A DNA stretch of 64,000 nt from Faecalibacterium langellae (GCF_002549775.1 NZ_NMTR01000017.1:30934-94933); one strand, 5' to 3'. Positions 1-9,523 are shown, numbered from the stretch's first letter. The notes: generated by a model not told the origin, from the letters alone. A program made the numbers and translations.

Positions 1-261
1 GTGCGCTGCACCGACGGCACCCTCTACACCGGCTGGTCCACCGACCCCGCCGCCCGCCTGCGGGCCCACCAGAGCGGCAAAGGCGCCCGCTACACCCGGG
101 CAAAGGGCGCGGCGGCCCTTGCCTATGTGGAGCGCTGCGCAGACAAGCCCGCCGCCATGCGCCGGGAGTATGCCCTCAAACAGCTGCCCAAGGCCCAGAA
201 GGAACGCCTTTGCGCGGCGTGGGCGGCAGCGGGGAGACCCTTTGCCGGAGAAACGGAATAA
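1..261 (+). CDS. GIY-YIG nuclease-like protein, 5' truncated by window edge
   Basis: The frame is open from base 1, so the gene begins upstream and its GIY strand is missing. What remains shows the rest of the small YhbQ/UPF0213-type GIY-YIG family: RCTDGTLYTGW, an Arg in the RLRAHQSGKGARYTR segment, and the REYALKQL helix. Members of this family are about 80-100 residues and single-domain, so only about 10 residues are probably lost. Family members are DNA-nicking folds of mostly unknown cellular role. A strong hairpin terminator follows directly. Confidence 0.8.
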   Translation: MRCTDGTLYTGWSTDPAARLRAHQSGKGARYTRAKGAAALAYVERCADKPAAMRREYALKQLPKAQKERLCAAWAAAGRPFAGETE

Positions 262-270
262 GAACACCGG

Positions 271-299
271 AAAGCGTCTGCCTGCAGGCAGGCGCTTTT
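271..299 (+). terminator. Rho-independent terminator after GIY-YIG gene
   Basis: A 12-bp GC-rich stem (AAAGCGTCTGCC paired with GGCAGGCGCTTT, one G-T wobble) closes on a TGCA loop and runs into a T-rich stretch, 10 bases after the stop codon. Confidence 0.75.
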
Positions 300-382
300 G
301 CTGCACAGAGCGGACGACAGCAGACCGACGCTTGTCCGAAAATGAGGGAAAATGAGGTTTTCGTGTGCAAAACAATTGATTT

Positions 383-410
383 TTGACACGGAATATGATA
401 CTTATAGAAT
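383..410 (+). promoter_or_regulatory. Candidate sigma-A promoter for the 1405-aa surface protein
   Basis: TTGACA at 383-388 and TAGAAT at 405-410 are separated by 16 bp. The start codon is about 70 bp downstream, after an AAGGAGGAAGG ribosome site. A TATAGA overlaps at 403-408 with poorer spacing. Confidence 0.5.
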
Positions 411-477
411 GGTAGATTATCCCTGCCCCGAAAGACGCGGGCAGATGTGATACAGCGAGGAAAAAGGAGGAAGGACT

Positions 478-3400
478 ATGAAGCGTTTCAAAGCGGCGGC
501 ACAGCGCGCAACGGCCTTTGTGCTGGCGGCAAGCATGATGTCCTCGGCGGTGCTCCCTACCGTATTCGCGGCACAGCCGTTGAATGCGGAAAACAGCGTG
601 GATGAACTGGGCAATGTGGATGTCGCGGACGAAGACGGCACGCTGGTGTACCCGGAGTGGGACGACGATACGGCGGCAGATTTCCAGGACGAGGGGGATA
701 CCATTGACCTGAGTGACGCAGAATTCGATTCGGATGGTGACATTGCAACGCTGGCAGCAAGAAAAGGCACACAGGATTATATAGACGAGCTCAAAAATGC
801 ATATAATGAACTGAAAAAAAAGTATGATGCAGCTGTTACGAAAGCAAAACAGGATGCACAAAATGCCATTGACAATAATAAGGATTTTAAAGATGATCAC
901 GATCCGAAAAAATCGACTGTTTTGCAGGAACTCGAAACCCATGCTGCAACCTGCCGGTATAATGGGTATGCAGTATATAAATGCACCCGAGTATGGAAAG
1001 ATTATCCTGTAGAGGCAACTGTGAAAAACCCGATCGCAAGCGAATATAAAAAACTTAACAGGGGAGTACAGGCTGCAATAAAGTTTGGATTGAAAAAAAT
1101 AGGACTTAGCTCGATAGTGAATCAGCTGGACAAAGACCAGTTTACGCTTTCGGGTAAAATTGATCTGAAGTGCCAGCATGACGAGAATGACCCCATCGTT
1201 GTAAAGACTGACGATGCACTGGGTCATAAATTCCCAGACGAAAGTGACTCGGCAAACTGGGTCGAGACAGACCCTGCCACCTGTGATAAGGACGGCGTAG
1301 AGACGCTCTACTGTATTCGCTGCCATGGTACAGAAGAAGGCGGCACTAAGACTCGTGCAATCCTGAGTGCAAATGTTCCGCACACACTGGGCGATTTGAT
1401 TACTGAAGAACCGACCTGTGAAAAAACAGGTAGAACATATCGCGTTTGCAGTGTTTGCGGTGCAGAAGTGGAAGAAAGCACGATTCCGAAGCTTAATCAT
1501 GACTTCCAGAACTATGTGAAAGACGACAACCCCGCCTGCCAGGATCAGACCGAGACCGGCACCTGTACCCGTATCGGCTGTGGAAAAACGGATACAAGAA
1601 CCATCAGCGGCCCGCTGAGCCCCCACAAGTTTACAACGTGGACGGGCACCGGCATATCGGTCAGCGGCCAGTATCTGTATTACGAGTCTACCTGCGATAC
1701 CTGCCATACAGAGACAAAGAAGATCAATATTGCGGATAAGAAGCTGGATGAACTGGACGAAGCCCTGAACGGAGACCCGCTGACGGCCACGGATAAAGAG
1801 CTGGAAAATATAGAGATTCTTTATAACGGCGCAAAAGCGGCAATTGAGGTGCTGGGGTATGCCAACAAATATTTGGGCACCAGCTTTGATACCGAAAAGT
1901 ACACCGAACGCCTGAACGGCATGACCGATCGGTACAATAAGTTTGAGCATGAATCGCTTCAGCGCGGTTATGAGGCTGCGGCCAGCGAAGCGATCAAGAC
2001 CGCTCACGAGACCATTGACAACAAAAGCCCGTCCGAGATGACCGATGACGAAATGAAAAAGGTCATCGGTGCTTATGTGGCTGCGGATACGGCGGTGGGC
2101 AAGCTGGACGACGGCCGCGCAAAGAAAACAGAGCTGCAGGCAAAACTTGCAGAGCTGAAAAAGACCGTTGAGGAGATCGAATCCAAGTATGCCCAGAAGG
2201 TCATTGAAAGCATTTGGGACGATCTGAAGAACGGCACACTGGATAAGACCAAGCTGGAAGCGCTGAAAAAGACGCTGGACGACCTGAAGGATTATATTCC
2301 CGACAGCCTGAAAGAAAGCTACGATCAGGTCGTGGATGCCGTGCAGGCCGCCATTGATGCCATTGACCTTGTGAATGAAGCCAGCGCCCTGATCAAGCGG
2401 CTGCAGGAGGAGATCAAAAACGGCAACGTCAGCGAGGACACCCTCAAGGAAGTGCAGGATGTGATCGACCGGGCCGGTAAGCTGGTGGATAAGATCAAGG
2501 AAAACCCCATCCTGAAGAACGCGGTGGATACCATTATCAAGAACGCAGAGGAAGCCATCAAGGAAGCCGCCGCCACCAAGGCACTGGAAGCGCTGAAGAA
2601 GGCCATTGAAAGCGGCGACCTGAGCAAGATCGAGGAAGCGTTTGAGAAAGCACAGGAAGCCATCGACCAGCTGGAGCCCTATGCCCCGGATGTGGCGAAA
2701 AAGCTGCGCGACGCGCTGGAGGAGATCAAGAAGACCTATGTCAACGGCCTGCGCGACGCGCTGGAAAAGGCGCTGGAAGACGGTACCTATCAGGAAAAGC
2801 TGGAGAAGCTGAAGGATGTCATCAAGAAGTACGAAGACCTTATCAAGGACATCGACGCTTCCGGTGCGCTGAAAGACCTGTGGGAGACCATCAAGAACGA
2901 ACAGCTGACGAAGCTTGTGGCGGATGCGGTCAACGAGATCAACCGCATCGTCAACGATGACAGCCTGTCTGCGCTGCAAAAGATCGCCGCGCTGGACAAG
3001 CTCTACGACGACCTGCACACCAAGCTGGCCGAGATCGTGGGCCCGGATAAGGCGGCTGAGATGCTTGAGCCGTTCGATAAGCTGATCGAGCAGGCCAAGA
3101 ACGATGTAGCCAAGGCGGCCGCAGCGGCGGCGGATACCCTCATCAAGGAAGCACTGAAGGCGGTCAAAGCGGCTGTGGACAGCGCCGAGAGCAAGGAAGA
3201 CGCCATCAACAAGATGGAAGCCATCTACTCGCAGGCGCATGATCTGCTGACCCGCGCCGGTATGTCGGACGAGGACGCTACCGCAAAGCTTGCGCCGGTG
3301 CGCTCGGCTCTCGACAGCCTGAAAAAGGTGCTGGAGGATTCCTTCGTCTCCATGGACACCATCAAGGCGGCTGTGGACGTCATCGTGGACGCAGCAGTGG

Positions 3401-4695
3401 CCAGTGACAGCATTGAGGACGGCCTTTACAAGCTGGTGCGCACGCTGCTGGACGGCGACGATATGGACCCGGCGGTGAAAAAGGTCATCCTTGTGGTGGC
3501 GCGCGACATTCTGGCAACGGCAGACTGGACCCAACTGACCCCCAGTCTGCTGGACGATGTGGTGGACCTTGTGGTCAAAAAGCTGGACAAGAAGTACGGC
3601 AAGTACCCCTTCGTCAGCCAGCTGCTGAACGAGCTCAAGCCTTCGCTGAATGAGCTGGTGCACCGCGAGGTGGGCCAGGAGACCATCGACAAGGTGCGGG
3701 AAGTGTTCTTCACCACCATCGACAACGCCATTGAGGGCATTGACGCAGGCCAGGATAACCGCCAGCTGCTGGCAAAGGCCCGCGAAGACCTGATGGGGCT
3801 CAAGCCGGTGGTCTCGGCAGAGATGAAGCGCATCGGCACCAAAGCCGGTGAGATGCTCAACCGCGAGATGAAGGACCGCATTTCGAAGGCCCTGCCCGGC
3901 GTGGTGATCCCGGAGTTCATCGGCACCCTTGTGGGCAAAGCCACCGAAGACCTTGTGAACGAAAAGCTGGGCGAATACGATGAGAAAGTCGGCGCGATCA
4001 TTGAGAAGTACGTCAAGTACCTCACCTGCCCCGGCCATGAGTACGAATATGTGACCATCCGCGAAGCCACCTGCACCCAAGACGGCGTGGAAGTGAAGCA
4101 GTGCAAGAACTGTGACTGGCAGCTGACCGATGACGATAACAAGATCGTCCACGAAAAGCTGGGCCATGTGGTGGTGGAAGACCCCGCTGTGGACCCCACC
4201 GAAACGGAAGAAGGCCTGACGGCAGGCAGCCACTGCAGCCGCTGCGGCGCGGTGCTGGAGCCCCAGCAGGTCGTCCCGGCCCTGCAGCCCCGCACCGACA
4301 AGTGGCTGGTCACCAGCGCTGTCACGACGGAGAACATCCGTGCGGCAGGCTATGAGAACCAGCAGAAGCTGGATGCGGCCATCAACGCAGTCCTGACCAA
4401 GGCGGGCTTCGATGCGGCCAGCAGCACCCGCTTCTTCGCACAGGTGAACAGCACCATCGGCATCCTGCCCAACGACCGCTACCCCGAGGAGGGCGTGGCC
4501 GGTATGGTGAAGCAGCCGGAAGCCACCCGCAACAAGAACTGCACCTTCTATGCGGTGCAGGTGCTGACGGCGGATTCCCACGGCCACAACGCCGGTGATG
4601 TGGTGGTCACCCCGCTCACCGTCACGAAGGAAGGCATCAGCCTGACCCTCTGCACCGAAGCAGTGGTGGCGATCGCCTGGAAAGTGAACGAGTAA
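478..4695 (+). CDS. Large secreted coiled-coil protein with paired-Cys modules
   Basis: 1405 residues starting with a signal peptide (KR-rich start, hydrophobic core AFVLAASMMSSAVLP, likely cleavage near AFAA/FAAQ about residue 32). Residues about 130-420 hold several short modules of the type ATC-x(n)-YxCxxC, for example ATCDKDGVETLYCIRC and PTCEKTGRTYRVCSVC, each ending near a GH or NH pair. Two more lie near residues 1180-1265. These resemble repeat modules of clostridial cell-surface proteins. Between them (about 430-1170) is a long Lys/Glu/Ala-rich region predicted to be alpha-helical coiled coil. No LPXTG, SLH or transmembrane anchor is visible at the C-terminus. The ribosome site AAGGAGGAAGG fixes the start. 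The stretch at about 770-1500 is more AT-rich than the rest, suggesting mosaic origin. Function unknown; adhesion or wall-associated structure is only a guess. Confidence 0.75.
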   Translation: MKRFKAAAQRATAFVLAASMMSSAVLPTVFAAQPLNAENSVDELGNVDVADEDGTLVYPEWDDDTAADFQDEGDTIDLSDAEFDSDGDIATLAARKGTQDYIDELKNAYNELKKKYDAAVTKAKQDAQNAIDNNKDFKDDHDPKKSTVLQELETHAATCRYNGYAVYKCTRVWKDYPVEATVKNPIASEYKKLNRGVQAAIKFGLKKIGLSSIVNQLDKDQFTLSGKIDLKCQHDENDPIVVKTDDALGHKFPDESDSANWVETDPATCDKDGVETLYCIRCHGTEEGGTKTRAILSANVPHTLGDLITEEPTCEKTGRTYRVCSVCGAEVEESTIPKLNHDFQNYVKDDNPACQDQTETGTCTRIGCGKTDTRTISGPLSPHKFTTWTGTGISVSGQYLYYESTCDTCHTETKKINIADKKLDELDEALNGDPLTATDKELENIEILYNGAKAAIEVLGYANKYLGTSFDTEKYTERLNGMTDRYNKFEHESLQRGYEAAASEAIKTAHETIDNKSPSEMTDDEMKKVIGAYVAADTAVGKLDDGRAKKTELQAKLAELKKTVEEIESKYAQKVIESIWDDLKNGTLDKTKLEALKKTLDDLKDYIPDSLKESYDQVVDAVQAAIDAIDLVNEASALIKRLQEEIKNGNVSEDTLKEVQDVIDRAGKLVDKIKENPILKNAVDTIIKNAEEAIKEAAATKALEALKKAIESGDLSKIEEAFEKAQEAIDQLEPYAPDVAKKLRDALEEIKKTYVNGLRDALEKALEDGTYQEKLEKLKDVIKKYEDLIKDIDASGALKDLWETIKNEQLTKLVADAVNEINRIVNDDSLSALQKIAALDKLYDDLHTKLAEIVGPDKAAEMLEPFDKLIEQAKNDVAKAAAAAADTLIKEALKAVKAAVDSAESKEDAINKMEAIYSQAHDLLTRAGMSDEDATAKLAPVRSALDSLKKVLEDSFVSMDTIKAAVDVIVDAAVASDSIEDGLYKLVRTLLDGDDMDPAVKKVILVVARDILATADWTQLTPSLLDDVVDLVVKKLDKKYGKYPFVSQLLNELKPSLNELVHREVGQETIDKVREVFFTTIDNAIEGIDAGQDNRQLLAKAREDLMGLKPVVSAEMKRIGTKAGEMLNREMKDRISKALPGVVIPEFIGTLVGKATEDLVNEKLGEYDEKVGAIIEKYVKYLTCPGHEYEYVTIREATCTQDGVEVKQCKNCDWQLTDDDNKIVHEKLGHVVVEDPAVDPTETEEGLTAGSHCSRCGAVLEPQQVVPALQPRTDKWLVTSAVTTENIRAAGYENQQKLDAAINAVLTKAGFDAASSTRFFAQVNSTIGILPNDRYPEEGVAGMVKQPEATRNKNCTFYAVQVLTADSHGHNAGDVVVTPLTVTKEGISLTLCTEAVVAIAWKVNE

Positions 4696-4705
4696 CTTCA
4701 AACCG

Positions 4706-4745
4706 CAAAAGGAGCGGCTCCCGTCCGGGGGCCGCTCCTTTTTGC
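4706..4745 (+). terminator. Rho-independent terminator after surface protein
   Basis: AAAAGGAGCGGC pairs with GCCGCTCCTTTTT across a GC-rich loop, 10 bases after the stop codon. Confidence 0.8.
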
Positions 4746-4802
4746 GTGTGCGCCATTGTACGCCGTGTGCCGCTGCTTCCTCCGCTTTGCGCCGCCGCGC
4801 AC

Positions 4803-4908
4803 CCCCTCTTGGCTCTCCCTTTGAAAGATTCTCCCCGTGCCGGGGAGAAATGTCACCGAAGGTGACAAAAAGGGGACAAGCTGTCACCGCAGGTGACTGA
4901 GAGGGCGA
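4803..4908. repeat. Interspersed palindromic repeat (GAGAGGGCGA-ended family), copy 1
   Basis: Several short hairpins follow one another (TGTCACC..GGTGACA, TCTCCCC..GGGGAGA, CTGTCACC..GGTGACTGAG) and the block ends in GACTGAGAGGGCGA. The same ending or its complement recurs at 9524-9693, 12059-12184, 60635-60679 and 62850-62899. The downstream LysR fragment starts exactly where the repeat stops. Confidence 0.7.
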
Positions 4909-5488
4909 ATCCCCCGCAAACGGCAAAGCCTGCTTTGACATCCGGGTGGACCAGACCGAACGGCTGCTGGCCGGATTGAAAGCCGGGCTCTATGATATGG
5001 TGTTCTGCAGCTACCAGCCCGGCGAGAACGGCCTGCGGTTCACCCCGGTGGTGGAGCTGCCCTTCGTGGTGGCCATGCTCAAAGACGACCCGCTGGCAAA
5101 GTGCCCGAGCATCACGCCGGACCAGCTGGCCGGGCGGCCCATGGTCTTCACGGATTCGCCCGCCTACTCCGACCTTCTGCGCCGGATGCTGGGGGAATAC
5201 GGCATCCGGCCCGAGATCCGCGGCTACTCCAACGAGGACTCGGTGCTGCTGAGCATGGTGCAGGCGGGGCTGGGAGTGTTCATCAGCACCGACCACCCCC
5301 AGATGTACAGCCCGGACACGGTGCTGGTGCCCCTGCGACAGGACCGCTACCGCCGCTATGTCTACATGGTCACCCGGCCGGGCCTTGCGGCCAGCACGGC
5401 TGCCGCCCAGCTCATCCGCTACAACCAGCAGCGCGCCGTGCCGGAGCAGGGCCGCCAGCCCCGCGCCGATGGCGGGGATAAACAATAA
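4901..5488 (+). pseudogene. LysR-family regulator remnant (effector-binding domain only)
   Basis: Translation from 4901 to 5488 gives the periplasmic-binding-like effector domain of a LysR-type transcriptional regulator: FDIRVDQTERLLAGLKAG, YDMVFCSYQ, LPFVVAMLKDDPLA and GLGVFIS are typical of its two subdomains. The usual N-terminal winged-helix DNA-binding domain (about 60-90 residues) and linker are absent. The upstream sequence is occupied by an interspersed repeat, and the frame closes at a TGA at 4898 inside that repeat. A GTG at 4946 could serve as a start but has no good ribosome site and would not give a DNA-binding protein. I read this as a gene truncated at its 5' end by repeat insertion or deletion. 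A terminator follows, so the 3' end is intact. Confidence 0.7.
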
Positions 5489-5496
5489 ATCAAAAC

Positions 5497-5538
5497 GAAA
5501 CGCCGCCCGGCCTGTGCAGACAGACCGGGCGGCGTTTT
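5497..5538 (+). terminator. Rho-independent terminator after LysR remnant
   Basis: AAACGCCGCCCGG pairs with CCGGGCGGCGTTT around a 16-base loop and ends in TTTT. Confidence 0.8.
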
Positions 5539-5584
5539 GCAGCAAAAAAGAGCGTGAGAGACCGCTGCAAAAATACATTCTAAT

Positions 5585-5629
5585 TGCATAAAAACTGAAT
5601 ATATTTAAAATAAACTGCATAAAGATGCA
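5585..5629. promoter_or_regulatory. Candidate ArgR (ARG box) operator pair upstream of argG
   Basis: TGCATAAAGATGCA at 5616-5629 is a near-perfect palindrome of the ARG-box type (TGNAT-W4-ATNCA). A second, weaker box, TGCATAAAAACTGAAT, starts at 5585, 31 bp or three helical turns away. They lie about 55-95 bp upstream of the argG -35. That is farther than classical repressor sites, so looping or an upstream role would be needed. ArgR itself is not in the window. Confidence 0.45.
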
Positions 5630-5681
5630 AATTAAACCAAAAGAACGGTCAAATCCCTGTAAGGTTTGTCGGTTTTCAGCA

Positions 5682-5709
5682 TTGACGCAAAAGCCGCACG
5701 GCGTATAAT
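5682..5709 (+). promoter_or_regulatory. argG promoter
   Basis: TTGACG (5682-5687), 16-bp spacer, TATAAT (5704-5709). The argG ribosome site AAAGGAG lies about 80 bp further on. Confidence 0.75.
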
Positions 5710-5802
5710 AAAAGCATCAACCGCAAACGAAAGACAGAGGATGCGAAGGGAAATGCGCATCAGAGAACAAAAGTGTATTTTTATTAAAGGAGCGCGTTTA
5801 TC

Positions 5803-7035
5803 ATGAAAAAGGAAAACATCAAAAAAGTTGTGCTGGCTTACTCCGGCGGTCTGGATACCTCCATCATCATTCCCTGGCTGAAGGAAAACTACAACAACTG
5901 CGAGGTCATCGCTGTTTCCGGTGACGTGGGTCAGGGCACCGAGTTGGACGGTCTGGAAGAAAAGGCCAAGGCTACCGGCGCATCCAAGCTGTACGTGCTG
6001 GACCTGAAGAAGGACTTCGTCGAGAACTACATCTTCCCCACCCTGAAGTTCGGCGCTAAGTACGAGGATTACCTGCTGGGCACCAGCTTTGCCCGTCCCT
6101 GCATCGCAAAGGCTCTGGCCGATATCGCCATCAAGGAAGGCGCCGACGCCATCTGCCACGGCTGCACCGGCAAGGGCAACGACCAGGTGCGTTTCGAGCT
6201 GACCCTGAAGGCTTTCTGCCCGGATATGGCCATCATTGCTCCGTGGCGTGAGTGGGACATCAAGAGCCGTGACGAGGAGATCGACTATGCCGAGGCTCAC
6301 CACATCCCCCTGAAGATCAACCGTGAGACCAACTACTCCAAGGATAAGAACCTGTGGCACCTGAGCCACGAGGGCCTGGATCTGGAGAGCCCCGCCAACG
6401 AGCCCCAGTACAACAAGAAGGGCTTCCTGGAGCTGGGCGTCAGCCCCGAGCAGGCTCCCGACGAGCCCACCTACATCACCATCCACTTTGAAAAGGGCAT
6501 CCCCACCGCCATCGACGGCAAGGAGATGGGCGCAGTCGAGCTGGTGGAGTACCTGAACAAGGTCGGCGGCGAGAATGGCATCGGCCTGCTGGATATCGTC
6601 GAGAACCGTCTGGTTGGCATGAAGAGCCGCGGCGTGTATGAGACCCCCGGCGGTGCCATCCTGTACAAGGCCATCAATGTGCTGGAGACCATCACCCTGG
6701 ACAAGGAGAGCGCACACTTCAAGGCTCAGCTGGCCCAGAAGTACGCCGACATCGTCTACAACGGCCAGTGGTTCACCCCGCTGCGTGAGGCTCTGGACGC
6801 CTTTGCTGACAGTCTGGAAAAGACCGTGACCGGCGATGTGAAGCTGAAGCTTTACAAGGGCAATATGATCAACGCCGGCGTCACCTCTCCCTACACCCTG
6901 TACGATGAGCAGACCGCTTCCTTCGGTGAGGACGAGGACTACAATCAGGCCGATGCCGCAGGCTTCATCAACCTGTTCGGCCTGTCCATCAAGGAGCGCG
7001 CAAAGCTGAGCAAGAACTGGCCCGAGGTCAAGTGA
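5803..7035 (+). CDS. argG: Argininosuccinate synthase
   Basis: 410 residues, the normal family length. It condenses citrulline and aspartate with ATP to argininosuccinate, the penultimate step of arginine synthesis, in the cytosol. The N-type ATP pyrophosphatase loop YSGGLDTS lies at residues 13-20. The conserved [15 protein letters not shown] segment and the [10 protein letters not shown] region are present. It is the first gene of the arginine block and carries its own promoter and upstream ARG-box-like sites. Three hairpins separate it from argH, so the two may be partly uncoupled. Start chosen from AAAGGAG about 10 bases upstream of the ATG. Confidence 0.97.
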   Translation: MKKENIKKVVLAYSGGLDTSIIIPWLKENYNNCEVIAVSGDVGQGTELDGLEEKAKATGASKLYVLDLKKDFVENYIFPTLKFGAKYEDYLLGTSFARPCIAKALADIAIKEGADAICHGCTGKGNDQVRFELTLKAFCPDMAIIAPWREWDIKSRDEEIDYAEAHHIPLKINRETNYSKDKNLWHLSHEGLDLESPANEPQYNKKGFLELGVSPEQAPDEPTYITIHFEKGIPTAIDGKEMGAVELVEYLNKVGGENGIGLLDIVENRLVGMKSRGVYETPGGAILYKAINVLETITLDKESAHFKAQLAQKYADIVYNGQWFTPLREALDAFADSLEKTVTGDVKLKLYKGNMINAGVTSPYTLYDEQTASFGEDEDYNQADAAGFINLFGLSIKERAKLSKNWPEVK

Positions 7036-7057
7036 GATCTAAGCTTTAACATCTTCC

Positions 7058-7163
7058 CTTTCGTGTGTTTTCACACTTTCACACGAAAGTTTCATCCAAC
7101 CGGCATCGTTGCCGGCGGCACCGCCGCAGGAGCGTTTTCCCCTGCGGCGGCTTTGCCGTTTTT
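7058..7163 (+). terminator. Three consecutive hairpins between argG and argH
   Basis: CTTTCGTGTG/CACACGAAAG (7058-7089), CCGGCA/TGCCGG (7100-7115) and CCGCCGCAGG/CCTGCGGCGG (7121-7150) follow each other and end in TTTGCCGTTTTT. The last is a plausible terminator or attenuator, although the T run is interrupted. argH starts 17 bases later with its own ribosome site. Confidence 0.5.
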
Positions 7164-7179
7164 ATAAGGAGTTTATATT

Positions 7180-8580
7180 ATGGCAGAACAACTCTGGAAG
7201 GGTCGGTTTTCCAAGGCGGTGGACAGCCGCGTCAACGACTTCAACTCCTCCATCCGCTTCGACCAGCGCATGATCGCGCAGGATATGCGCGGCAGCGGCG
7301 TCCACGCCACCATGCTGGCCAAGCAGGGCATCATCTCCGAAAAGGACTGTGAGGATATCCTCAACGGTCTGGCGTCCATCGCCGACGATTTGGCCAGCGG
7401 CAAGCTGGAGATCGACCCCAACGCCGAGGACGTGCACACCTTCGTCGAGCAGACCCTCACCGCCCGCATCGGCGACGCGGGCAAGCGCCTGCACACCGGC
7501 CGCAGCCGCAACGATCAGGTGGCACTGGACATCCGCCTGACCCTGCGCGACTACAGCCACATGCTGCAGGGCTACATCGTGGAGCTCATCAAGGTGATCT
7601 GCAAAAAGGCCAGTGAGAACACCACCGCCGTCATGCCCGGCTACACTCACCTGCAGCGCGCCCAGCCCATCACCTTCGGCCATGCGCTGATGGCCTACGC
7701 CTCCATGCTGCTGCGCGATCTTGCCCGCTTTGAGGATGCTACCGCCCGCATGGACGCCCAGTGCCCGCTGGGCAGTGGTGCTCTGGCCGGTACCACCTAC
7801 CCGCTGGACCGCGCCTTCACCGCCGAAAAGCTGGGCTTTGCCGCACCCTGCGCCAACAGCCTGGACGGCGTATCCGACCGCGATTTCTGCATCGAGCTGG
7901 CAAACGCCATCTCCATCTGCATGATGCACCTGTCCCGCCTGAGCGAGGAGATCATCCTGTGGTGCAGCTGGGAGTTCAAGTTCATTGAGCTGGACGACGC
8001 CTTCACCACCGGCTCGTCCATCATGCCGCAGAAGAAGAACCCCGATGTCACCGAGCTGATCCGCGGCAAGACCGGCCGCGTCTACGGCGATTTGAACACC
8101 CTGCTCGTGATGATGAAGGGCATTCCCCTCGCCTACAACAAGGACATGCAGGAAGATAAAGAGGCCATCTTCGACGCCGTGGATACCCTCGAGCTGTGCC
8201 TGAAGACGGTCACCCCGATGCTGGACACCATGAAGACCATCCCGGCCAACATGCGCCGCGCCGCTGCCAAGGGCTTTATCAACGCCACCGACTGCGCCGA
8301 CTACCTGACCAAGAAGGGCATGCCCTTCCGCGATGCCTACAAGCTGACCGGCTGCATGGTGTCGGACTGCATCGCCAAGGACAAGACCCTCGAAGAACTG
8401 ACCCTCGACGAGTTCAAGGGCTACAGCGCCCTGTTTGAAAACGACATTTACGAAGCCATTGATCTGGTCAAGTGCTGCGAGGGCCGCACCAGCTACGGCG
8501 GCCCCAGCGAAGCCAGCGTGCTGAACCAGATCGCTCTGGCCAACGAACAGCTGAAAGCCTGGGAGGCGAACAACGCATGA
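7180..8580 (+). CDS. argH: Argininosuccinate lyase
   Basis: 466 residues, full length. It splits argininosuccinate into arginine and fumarate, the last step of the pathway. The fumarase/aspartase superfamily signature GSSIMPQKKNPD starts at residue 278 and carries the catalytic serine loop. HTGRSRNDQV and TPLQRAQPI-like segments (here THLQRAQPITFGH) are also present. The start follows AAGGAG and a TTTATATT spacer. Its stop overlaps the argC start (ATGA), so the two are probably translationally coupled. Confidence 0.97.
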   Translation: MAEQLWKGRFSKAVDSRVNDFNSSIRFDQRMIAQDMRGSGVHATMLAKQGIISEKDCEDILNGLASIADDLASGKLEIDPNAEDVHTFVEQTLTARIGDAGKRLHTGRSRNDQVALDIRLTLRDYSHMLQGYIVELIKVICKKASENTTAVMPGYTHLQRAQPITFGHALMAYASMLLRDLARFEDATARMDAQCPLGSGALAGTTYPLDRAFTAEKLGFAAPCANSLDGVSDRDFCIELANAISICMMHLSRLSEEIILWCSWEFKFIELDDAFTTGSSIMPQKKNPDVTELIRGKTGRVYGDLNTLLVMMKGIPLAYNKDMQEDKEAIFDAVDTLELCLKTVTPMLDTMKTIPANMRRAAAKGFINATDCADYLTKKGMPFRDAYKLTGCMVSDCIAKDKTLEELTLDEFKGYSALFENDIYEAIDLVKCCEGRTSYGGPSEASVLNQIALANEQLKAWEANNA

Positions 8581-9518
8581 GCGTGAAAGTTTTTATTGAT
8601 GGTTCCTCCGGCACCACCGGCCTGCGCATCGCCGACCGTCTGGCCCAGCGCCCGGAGATCGAACTGCTGTCCATCTCCGCCGAGGGCCGCAAGGATGTGA
8701 ACGAGCGCGCCAAGGTCATCAACTCGGCGGACCTTGCCTTCCTCTGCCTGCCGGATGCCGCTTCCAAAGAGGTCATGCCCCTGCTGCGCCCGGACGTGAA
8801 GGTGCTGGACACTTCCACCGCCTTCCGCACCGACGCCGCGTGGGACTATGGCTTCCCGGAACTCGCAGGCCAGAAGGAAAAAATCAAAAACTCCTACCGT
8901 GTGGCGGTGCCCGGCTGCTATGCCAGCGGCTTTATCAGCATCGCCCGCCCGCTGGTGGAGCTGGGCCTTGCCCCGGCAAGCTACCCCTTCAGCTGCACCG
9001 GCATTTCCGGTTACTCCGGCGGCGGCAAAAAGATGATCGCTGATTACGAGAGCACTGACCGCCCGGCCCACAGCAAGCTGGACGCCCCCAAGAGCTACGG
9101 CCTTGGCCTTGCTCACAAGCATCTGCCCGAGATGCAGAAGATCAGCGGTCTGGCCCATACCCCCATGTTCGTGCCGGTGGTGTGTGATTACTACTGCGGG
9201 ATGCAGGTGCTGGTGCCGCTGGATCTTACCCTTGCGGGCACTACCGCCGAGGCCGTGGCTGCCGCCCTTGCGGATTACTACAAGGACGCCGCCACCGTCA
9301 AGGTGCACGCCCTGAACGAGGCCCTGCCGGAAAACGGCCTGTACTCCAACACCATGGCCGGTACCGACCGCATGGAACTGTACATGACTGTGAACGCAGC
9401 AGGCGACCAGATGATGCTGGTGTCCCTGTTCGACAATCTGGGCAAGGGTTCCTCCGGCGCAGCCGTCCAGTGCATGAACCTGATGCTGGGGATGGACGAG
9501 ACGGCAGGATTGGAATAA
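8577..9518 (+). CDS. argC: N-acetyl-gamma-glutamyl-phosphate reductase, short (type 2) form
   Basis: 313 residues. It reduces N-acetylglutamyl phosphate to the semialdehyde with NADPH, the third step of ornithine synthesis. The N-terminus FIDGSSGTTGLRI is the Rossmann dinucleotide-binding loop in the form seen in the short type 2 AGPR enzymes. The active-site cysteine is Cys114 in VPGCYASG. The start is the ATG overlapping the argH stop (ATGA), preceded by GGGAGGCG. A longer in-frame extension upstream lies wholly inside argH and is not real. An interspersed repeat separates it from argJ. Confidence 0.95.
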   Translation: MSVKVFIDGSSGTTGLRIADRLAQRPEIELLSISAEGRKDVNERAKVINSADLAFLCLPDAASKEVMPLLRPDVKVLDTSTAFRTDAAWDYGFPELAGQKEKIKNSYRVAVPGCYASGFISIARPLVELGLAPASYPFSCTGISGYSGGGKKMIADYESTDRPAHSKLDAPKSYGLGLAHKHLPEMQKISGLAHTPMFVPVVCDYYCGMQVLVPLDLTLAGTTAEAVAAALADYYKDAATVKVHALNEALPENGLYSNTMAGTDRMELYMTVNAAGDQMMLVSLFDNLGKGSSGAAVQCMNLMLGMDETAGLE

Positions 9519-9523
9519 ATAAA

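Noticed and set aside
8472..8576. Longer N-terminus for argC
   Set aside because: It would lie wholly within argH; the ATGA overlap with GGGAGG upstream gives the expected FIDGSSGTTG start.
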